From assembly GCA_038224615.1 (NCBI GenBank), contig JBBRFH010000168.1:1-7550 (forward strand): a stretch of DNA of 7,550 nt. Direction: 5' to 3'. Below are positions 1 through 4,142 of this stretch, in pieces (the stretch's first letter is position 1; every line of letters begins with the position of its first letter). Made by a program: the position numbers and the translations under genes. Source of the stretch: JBBRFH01 sp038224615. Its GTDB lineage: Bacteria; Planctomycetota; Phycisphaerae; Tepidisphaerales; Tepidisphaeraceae. Under the pieces are notes generated by a model that saw nothing but the letters and a program-made list of their open reading frames with translations, searched no databases and was not told the DNA's origin.

Positions 1-150
1 GCCGAGCAGCTTTTTCAACTCATCGAACGGCAGCGCCACGCTGACGGCGGCGTCCGGGCGTTTCTCCTGGGCGAGCGCCGGGGCGGCATTGATTAAGACT
101 GCAAAAATAGCAGTAAGAAGTGATACGACGGGAAGGATCGAGGGTCGCAT
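1..150 (-). CDS. Exported protein of unknown function, N-terminal part only (runs off the left edge)
   Basis: Reading the minus strand from an ATG at 150-148 gives 50 uninterrupted codons to the window edge. The N-terminus (MRPSILPVVSLLTAIFAVLI...) has one Arg, a long hydrophobic core at about residues 5-20, and a signal-peptidase-I-like site after residue 27 (APALA|QEK). The mature protein therefore starts near Gln28 and is exported, probably to the periplasm. A GGAG seven bases before the ATG serves as ribosome binding site and supports this start. After cleavage the visible part is short (about 23 residues) and ends LPFDELKKLLG, too little for a family call. The next gene on this strand lies 292 bases upstream, so it is probably a separate transcript. 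The signal peptide is well supported; the function is unknown. Confidence 0.72.
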   Translation of the reverse strand, partial: MRPSILPVVSLLTAIFAVLINAAPALAQEKRPDAAVSVALPFDELKKLLG

Positions 151-442
151 GAGCGCGCTCCGTTGTGAAAGGTCTCCGCCTGCCCGCACGACGCCGGATG
201 GCGCGAAGGTGCGGTCAGAAATCGGTATCGCGCCAGACCCGCTCCGTTGAATCTAAAATCTTATTACATAGAGGTTTGCGCACTGGCTGGGGCGCACCCT
301 CCCCCGGGTCGGGCGGAACACGCGATGGGGGTTTGACGCCGGAGGCGGGGAAAGGTTCCGGGGCGCGTCGCGGAAACCTCGTCGCTGAAGCGACAAGGCC
401 GCGCGGGCGGGGAGCAGAAAAAAGAACAGGAAAAATTGTCGC
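151..442. other. Intergenic stretch between two minus-strand genes
   Basis: This 292-base gap separates the two exported-protein genes. It holds an AT-rich patch at about 249-272 that could contain the promoter of the left gene, though I cannot pick out a convincing -35/-10 pair. A small hairpin at 381-394 (GTCGC, loop TGAA, GCGAC, extended by CCT/AGG at 377-379/396-398) has no T-tract on either side. It is at best a weak terminator for the 71-residue gene read towards it. Open frames here on both strands are rich in Arg, Gly and Pro and look non-coding. Confidence 0.45.
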
Positions 443-658
443 TCAGCAGTAGGTATCGTACTGCATGGGGAAGCGCAGCAGGTCGGGTCGGATCAGGTGC
501 AGCTTGCGGGTGCGGACTTCGAGCGGACGGATGACCGCGACGGCGTCGTCCGAGAACCGCGCCGAATGGTCGCCGGTGCCGGAAAGCGCGGACGTTGCGG
601 GGTCCGATAAAACCGCCAGCGCCAAGACAGTTAAGATAAACAAAAGTCGGCGGAGCAT
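443..658 (-). CDS. Small secreted protein, 71 residues, unknown function
   Basis: From an ATG at 658-656, the minus strand encodes 71 residues ending at a TGA at 445-443. The frame stays open further upstream to a farther ATG at 730. The inner start is preferred because it begins exactly at a signal peptide: MLRR, then a hydrophobic run at about residues 5-17, and a possible cleavage site after TSA at residue 24. It also has an AAAGG eight bases upstream. The mature part is about 47 residues. It has an acidic-to-basic character and ends KLHLIRPDLLRFPMQYDTYC, with its only cysteine as the last residue. I have an unverified impression of short planctomycete exported proteins with similar C-termini. 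There is no known domain and no enzyme motif. A terminal cysteine could suit a disulfide or a thiol linkage, but that is speculation. A GC hairpin (677-681/687-691) lies in the presumed leader. Function unknown. Confidence 0.6.
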   Translation of the reverse strand: MLRRLLFILTVLALAVLSDPATSALSGTGDHSARFSDDAVAVIRPLEVRTRKLHLIRPDLLRFPMQYDTYC

Positions 659-999
659 CGGACAGGCCTTTCGCGGCCCCGAAAAGCGGGGGCGGCGCGT
701 CCAGCATGACACGTCCGGTGACACTCGCAACGAAATTTACCGCTCGCGACAGGCGGCCGGGCCTTCCGGGCAGGAGACTGGGAAATCTGCACCGCCTGAG
801 CCCGGCCCAAGCCCGGGTGCGACCGAACGCCCCTGTTCGGGGATGAGCAAAGGCTTGCCAGAGCGTGGGGCTATGGTCTAAACTTTTGCAACGTAGTTGG
901 TTGTGTTCACATCTATCGAAGAATCCAGCGTCCCGTCTGCGCGTTCGTGTTGTTCGAGCGCACTGAGATCGGTGACGCGCAATGTGTGAGGAGTAGACC
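659..999. other. Divergent intergenic region with several small hairpins
   Basis: This 341-base gap lies between the minus-strand 71-residue gene and the plus-strand membrane protein, so it should carry both promoters. It contains three small GC hairpins: CCCCG/CGGGG at 677-681/687-691, CCCGG/CCGGG at about 801-805/812-816, and CCGAAC/GTTCGG at 823-828/835-840. For the minus strand a TTGCGA -35-like hexamer lies at 730-725, but the matching -10 is poor. For the plus strand a TTGCAA at 886-891 sits in an AT-richer patch (880-920), also without a good -10. I see no convincing riboswitch or RNA gene. Confidence 0.4.
988..993 (+). promoter_or_regulatory. Ribosome binding site fixing a GTG start
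   Basis: GAGGAG lies six bases before the GTG at 1000. It is a strong Shine-Dalgarno match at ideal spacing. It decides the non-ATG start of the membrane protein, since the first in-frame ATG after it lies inside the mature domain. Confidence 0.8.
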
Positions 1000-1542
1000 G
1001 TGGGTATTCGCGAAACGCTAAATCAAAACCCTGCCATCACCACCGGCGTGACGATCGGCATCATTGTCATCGCGCTGGGATTCATCGGGTGGCAAGTCCT
1101 CAGCGGCGACGGCGCGCCCAGCGCTGTAACCAAGATGTATTACACCGTCGACGACGGCGCCACTTATTTTGCAGACGATGCGAACAAGCTGTCGCCTTTC
1201 GATCACGAAGGCAAGCCCGCCGTTCGATGCTATGTCTTCACCTGTGACAAGAAGAAGTCGCAGTTCGTCGCCTACCTCGAGCGGTTGACCCCCGAGGCCC
1301 AGAAGAAGATGGCGGCGGCACTGGAGGCGCAGAAGAAGGCCGTCCCGACCGCGCCCGGTGCCAACGTGCCCGGCCCTTTCGGACCCGAGACTGATTTCAT
1401 CGCCCAGGAAGGCACCGAGGTCAAAAAGCCCGGCGCCCCCAAGTGGTTCAAGCGCAACAGCGTCGAAGGCGAAAAAGCCGTCCAGCCGTCGTGCCCGGAC
1501 GGCAAGAACGAGATGCTGGACATTGTGCTGCCGGGCGACTGA
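1000..1542 (+). CDS. Single-pass membrane-anchored protein of unknown function, 180 residues
   Basis: A GTG start with a strong upstream GAGGAG opens a 180-residue frame. A short polar N-terminus (residues 1-12, ending NQNP) precedes one hydrophobic helix at about residues 13-34, so the protein is probably anchored in the inner membrane with the rest outside. There is no cleavage site. The outer part has a compact segment at about 45-95 (YYTVDDGATYFADD, PFDHEGKPAVRCYVF, FVAYLERLTPE). A Lys/Ala/Gln-rich stretch follows at about 97-115, then a Pro/Gly-rich linker at about 116-150, and a short C-terminal motif at about 164-180 (SCPDG...DIVLPGD). Its three cysteines, C77, C82 and C165, could form a disulfide or bind metal. 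The short N-terminus before a hydrophobic helix recalls pilin-like pseudopilins, but no GFxxxE prepilin motif is present. I think similar uncharacterised proteins are common in Planctomycetes; no function is assigned. Confidence 0.85.
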   Translation: MGIRETLNQNPAITTGVTIGIIVIALGFIGWQVLSGDGAPSAVTKMYYTVDDGATYFADDANKLSPFDHEGKPAVRCYVFTCDKKKSQFVAYLERLTPEAQKKMAAALEAQKKAVPTAPGANVPGPFGPETDFIAQEGTEVKKPGAPKWFKRNSVEGEKAVQPSCPDGKNEMLDIVLPGD

Positions 1543-1612
1543 TGGCGTTCAAATCCGAATGGCGGAAATCGGAGACCAGAATCAAGACCGAAACCTTAAG
1601 AGAAGATTTCGG

Positions 1613-1672
1613 AACCGCAGATTACGCAGATGAACGCATTGGAAATCTGCGTCATCTGCGAAATCTGCGGTT
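1613..1672. repeat. Long imperfect palindrome between convergent genes, possible bidirectional terminator or REP-like element
   Basis: The left arm begins AACCGCAGATTACGCAGATGA (1613-1633). The right arm ends in its near-exact reverse complement at 1652-1672 (TCATCTGCGAAATCTGCGGTT), giving about 20 of 21 paired positions with one A/A mismatch. Pairing extends imperfectly inwards through ACGCA/TGCGT. Each arm is itself built from a repeated CGCAGAT unit. The element sits between the stops of two convergent genes (1542 and 1726), where a two-way transcription stop or an mRNA 3' end protector would be useful. No T-tract follows on either side, so it is not a standard intrinsic terminator. The iterated CGCAGAT pattern is one I associate with dispersed intergenic repeats in several phyla. 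Confidence 0.7.
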
Positions 1673-1712
1673 CTGACGAATCGATCGTTTGCTTCTGATT
1701 TCGTCGTTCGTG

Positions 1713-1733
1713 ATTCGTTACTCTCTCACGAAT
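1713..1733. repeat. Small inverted repeat at the hldE stop
   Basis: ATTCGT (1713-1718) and ACGAAT (1728-1733) form a six-pair stem with a nine-base loop. It overlaps the hldE stop codon at 1728-1726. A further ACGAATC at 1676-1682 can pair with GATTCGT at 1712-1718 as an alternative. The stem is AT-rich and weak, and may be chance. Confidence 0.3.
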
Positions 1734-3207
1734 ACGCTTCCAGAATGCGTTGGATGACGCTGCTCGTCGATCGCCCGTCGATCAGCGGCGCCAGAGCGAC
1801 GTGGCCGCCGCGGGCTTCGACGAGGTCCCAGCCGACGACCTGCTCCTTGGCGTAGTCCGCGCCCTTCACCAGCACATCGGGCTGCACCGACGTGATCAGA
1901 TCCAGCGGCGTGTCGCTGTCGAACTTGATCAGGTAGTCGATGCTTTCCAACTCTTCGAGCACGCCGATGCGGTCATCCTCGCTGACGACGGGGCGCTTCT
2001 CGCCCTTGAGCCGGCGAATGCTGGCGTCGGTGTTGACGCCGACGACGAGCAGATCACCTTGCGCTTTGGCGAACTGGAAATACTTGATGTGCCCGAGGTG
2101 GACCAGGTCAAAGCAGCCGTTGGTGAAGACGATCCGGCGTCCGGCGCGGCGGTGGATGTCCAGCTCGGCGAGCAGGTCGTCGAGTGTGCGCTCCTTGCCG
2201 TGCGCGTTGCGCTGCTCGGCGAGGATGTCTTCGATGATCTCGGCGCGGGTGATCGGCACGCAGCCGAGTTTCTCGACTTCGAGCCCGCCGATAACGTTGG
2301 CCAGTTCGACGGCCTCGTGCCAGTCGGCGCCGGCGGCGCAGCTCATCGCCAGTGCGGTCAGGACCATGTCGCCGGCACCCGTCGCGTCGGCGACCTGCCG
2401 CGCGCGCGAGGCGAGCAGCTCACGCCGCCCGTCCCGCATCGCCAGGTAGCTGCCCTTGTCGTTCATGGTGATGACGACCGCCTGCAGGTCGAGGTTTTCC
2501 AGCAGCGCCTTGGCGGCTTCTTCGGCGGTGGCGACGTCGCGCACGGGCAGGCCGGTCGCGCGCTCGGTCTCCGGGCGATTGAGCTTGATGAGCGTCGCGT
2601 CGCGGTACTTGGAGTAGTCGTTCAGCCTCGCCGGGTCGATCAGGACGGGGATGCCGCACTGCTTCGCCAGCCCGATCAGCCGTTGGGTGAGCGACGGCGT
2701 GAGCACGCCTTTGTTGTAGTCCTCGAGGCACAGCACCGCGGCACCCTCGATGGCGCGCTGGGCGGCGGCAAAGAGGCGGTCTTCGGTGGCGCGATCGCAC
2801 GGGGTGGTGTCCTCGATGTCCAGGCGGATCATCTGCTGCGCCGAGCGGTCTTCGCTCGACCCCAGCAGGCGGACCTTCTCGACGGTCGGCCGATTGCATT
2901 TCACCAGGCCCGAGGTGTCTGCGCCGGAATACCCCCCGATGATGTTGCAGAGCTGATCGCCGGCGCGATCCGAGCCGCAGATGCCGATCGCCGACACCTG
3001 TGCGCCCAGCGTCGCCAGCCCCGCGAGCACAAATCCCGCCCCGCCGAGCCGTACTTCCTCGCGCCGGAAGCGCAGCACGGGGATCGGCGCCTCCGGCGAC
3101 ACGCGGTCGGTCGAGCCGAAGAGATAGCGGTCGATCATGAAGTCGCCGACAAGCACGACCCTGGGCGACCCAAAACGCTGAACCAGTTCCACTAACCGAG
3201 CGGCCAT
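1726..3207 (-). CDS. hldE: Bifunctional heptose 7-phosphate kinase / heptose 1-phosphate adenylyltransferase
   Basis: HldE (RfaE) makes ADP-heptose for the LPS inner core in the cytoplasm. Its N-terminal ribokinase-like half phosphorylates D-glycero-beta-D-manno-heptose 7-phosphate at C1. Its C-terminal half transfers AMP to the 1-phosphate after GmhB removes the 7-phosphate. From the ATG at 3207 the protein has 493 residues, close to the usual 470-500. The kinase part (about 1-325) shows GDFMIDRY, RVSPEAPIPV, EDYNKG (162-167) and ATGAGD with the catalytic Asp280. The nucleotidyltransferase part (about 340-490) shows TNGCFDLVHLGH (362-373, containing HxGH), KGEKRP (401-406), KGADY and GRSTSS (478-483). 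A TTG at 3228 could add seven residues; the ATG is preferred, though neither has a good ribosome binding site. The usual GGAANVA motif of the kinase reads GGAGFVL here. The gene stands alone, without gmhA, gmhB or hldD next to it. Confidence 0.95.
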   Translation of the reverse strand: MAARLVELVQRFGSPRVVLVGDFMIDRYLFGSTDRVSPEAPIPVLRFRREEVRLGGAGFVLAGLATLGAQVSAIGICGSDRAGDQLCNIIGGYSGADTSGLVKCNRPTVEKVRLLGSSEDRSAQQMIRLDIEDTTPCDRATEDRLFAAAQRAIEGAAVLCLEDYNKGVLTPSLTQRLIGLAKQCGIPVLIDPARLNDYSKYRDATLIKLNRPETERATGLPVRDVATAEEAAKALLENLDLQAVVITMNDKGSYLAMRDGRRELLASRARQVADATGAGDMVLTALAMSCAAGADWHEAVELANVIGGLEVEKLGCVPITRAEIIEDILAEQRNAHGKERTLDDLLAELDIHRRAGRRIVFTNGCFDLVHLGHIKYFQFAKAQGDLLVVGVNTDASIRRLKGEKRPVVSEDDRIGVLEELESIDYLIKFDSDTPLDLITSVQPDVLVKGADYAKEQVVGWDLVEARGGHVALAPLIDGRSTSSVIQRILEAYS

Positions 3208-3270
3208 AGACCTGCCAAGATACCCCAAAACCGCTGCACGATGAACACCGGCAGGGTATACTGGGTGCCG
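3208..3270. promoter_or_regulatory. Short divergent promoter region between hldE and the Uma2 gene
   Basis: Only 63 bases separate the two divergent starts, so both promoters must lie here or reach into the coding parts. A TATACT at 3257-3262 matches five of six -10 positions for the plus strand. The overlapping TATACC serves less well for the minus strand. No good -35 hexamer is placed for either. If the plus-strand -10 is real, transcription would begin within a base or two of the Uma2 ATG at 3271. Confidence 0.3.
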
Positions 3271-3918
3271 ATGAGCCAGTTAGCCCCCGTGATCGATCTC
3301 GCCCGCAGGTACTCGTTCGAGGAGTACTACAGGATCCTGCAGATGAGTGAGACCAAGTACGAGTTCGTCGATGGCAAGCTGATCGACATCCGCGCGATGG
3401 CCGGGGGGACTGAGGGTCACTCGGAAATCTGCGTGAACATCCTGATTCAGATCAACGCGGCGCTTGCGGGCAAACCGTGTCGCATCTTCAATTCCGATCT
3501 GGCGGTGCGGGCCCGGCATATGGCCCGCTACCGATATCCCGACGCCTCCATCGCATGCGGCGGGTCGGAGTTTGGCGAAGACGATCCTAAACATTACGTG
3601 CTGCTTAATCCGCGGGTTATCTTCGAGGTTCTTTCACCGACGACCGAGAGCGTCGATCGTGACGAGAAGTTCGGCGACTACCGCGCCATCGATTCGCTCC
3701 GCCAGTACGTTCTCGTCTCGCAGAGCAAGCCGCAGATCGAGAGTTATTTCCGGCGCGATGACGGCACATGGCTGTTCCAGTACTGGACCGGCCTCGAGGC
3801 GGTGGCGCGGTTGCAGGCGGTTGAGGTCGATCTCCCGCTTCATGACGTCTACGCCGGCGTGAAGTTTTCGTCCGACGCCGACGCCGCGCCCGACGCGACG
3901 GGCAAACCGTCCACCTGA
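3271..3918 (+). CDS. Uma2-family PD-(D/E)XK nuclease-like protein
   Basis: The 215-residue protein fits the Uma2 (DUF820) family, which has a restriction-endonuclease-like fold and is very abundant in Cyanobacteria, Chloroflexi and Planctomycetes. Its in vivo role is unknown, and a nuclease or mobile-element-related job is usually assumed. Seen here, numbering from this ATG: SFEEYYRI near the N-terminus, the KYEFVDGKLID strand at about 29-39, DLAVRA at about 76-81, YPDAS with the PD aspartate at 91, IFEVLSPTT with glutamate 119, then DRDEKFGDY with lysine 133, and a closing QYVLVSQ...IESYFRR. The putative catalytic set D91/E119/K133 is complete, so it is probably active. The last 15 residues are a low-complexity Asp/Ala tail. 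An ATG at 3241 would add ten residues (MNTGRVYWVP), but these are unlike the family and neither start has a clear ribosome binding site. It is monocistronic and diverges from hldE. Confidence 0.87.
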   Translation: MSQLAPVIDLARRYSFEEYYRILQMSETKYEFVDGKLIDIRAMAGGTEGHSEICVNILIQINAALAGKPCRIFNSDLAVRARHMARYRYPDASIACGGSEFGEDDPKHYVLLNPRVIFEVLSPTTESVDRDEKFGDYRAIDSLRQYVLVSQSKPQIESYFRRDDGTWLFQYWTGLEAVARLQAVEVDLPLHDVYAGVKFSSDADAAPDATGKPST

Positions 3919-3968
3919 ATGCACGTGCGCAATTCGCAAAAGACGCAACCGACGGCGCTTCGGGCCTG

Positions 3969-3991
3969 CCGCAAATTGGCAACCCGTGCGG
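3969..3991. terminator. Weak hairpin downstream of the Uma2 gene
   Basis: CCGCA (3969-3973) and TGCGG (3987-3991) can pair across a 13-base loop, about 50 bases after the Uma2 stop. No T-tract follows and the loop is large, so this is only a candidate transcript end. The rest of 3919-4072 holds no gene I can support; a perfect eight-base palindrome GCACGTGC at 3921-3928 may be chance. Confidence 0.2.
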
Positions 3992-4072
3992 TTCGAGAAT
4001 CGCGGACGGCTATTTCAAGCCCACTCCACCCGTGGGCGCGGCCTATTCCACAACCTGAATGAATCCCCTCAC

Positions 4073-4101
4073 TTGCGAAGCAACACCCTGCGCGCTATCA
4101 T
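4073..4101 (+). promoter_or_regulatory. Sigma-70-type promoter for the acyl-CoA synthetase-GNAT gene
   Basis: TTGCGA (4073-4078, four of six to TTGACA) and TATCAT (4096-4101, five of six to TATAAT) are separated by exactly 17 bases. The predicted start site is near 4108, giving a leader of about 35 bases before the ATG at 4143. A second -10-like CATAAT overlaps at 4099-4104. This is the best promoter in the window. Confidence 0.6.
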
Positions 4102-4104
4102 AAT

Positions 4105-4120
4105 AGGACCAATTTGTCCT
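4105..4120. promoter_or_regulatory. Palindromic operator candidate over the transcription start
   Basis: AGGAC and GTCCT flank a six-base CAATTT centre, which itself pairs AATT; only one base pair of the 16-base palindrome is broken (C4110 against T4115). It begins three bases after the predicted -10 and covers the predicted start at about 4108, a typical position for a repressor site. The length and symmetry suit a dimeric helix-turn-helix regulator. I cannot name the regulator, and none is encoded in the window. Confidence 0.5.
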
Positions 4121-4130
4121 TTTTAGATCC

Positions 4131-4136
4131 GGGAGG
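4131..4136 (+). promoter_or_regulatory. Strong ribosome binding site
   Basis: GGGAGG lies six bases before the ATG at 4143, which fixes the start of the 911-residue protein and suggests efficient translation. Confidence 0.8.
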
Positions 4137-4142
4137 CACGCC

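Noticed and set aside
377..398. Hairpin GTCGC-TGAA-GCGAC as an intrinsic terminator
   Set aside because: Short stem and no T-tract on either strand; kept only as a remark on the gap.
165..452. Plus-strand open frame of 95 codons in the left gap
   Set aside because: Arg/Gly-rich, no Shine-Dalgarno sequence, no recognisable motif.
264..707. Minus-strand open frame of 147 codons overlapping the 71-residue gene in another frame
   Set aside because: Pro/Arg/Ala-rich, lacks a signal peptide or domain, and competes with the better supported frame.
465..881. Plus-strand open frame of 138 codons over the small secreted gene and its upstream gap
   Set aside because: Ser/Arg/Gly-rich with no ribosome binding site, no domain and no signal peptide; the minus-strand frame with a signal peptide explains part of the region better.
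841..890. GAGCAAAGGC...GGGGCTATGG stretch with a slight likeness to part of a c-di-GMP (GEMM) riboswitch
   Set aside because: The first aptamer helix and tetraloop-receptor parts cannot be found, and the spacing is wrong. A short GCAAAG match is expected by chance.
1750..3195. Plus-strand open frame of 481 codons lying over hldE
   Set aside because: It is the antisense shadow of a clear hldE gene in GC-rich DNA. It has no ribosome binding site, no domain, and an Ala/Val/Asp/Arg-rich composition.
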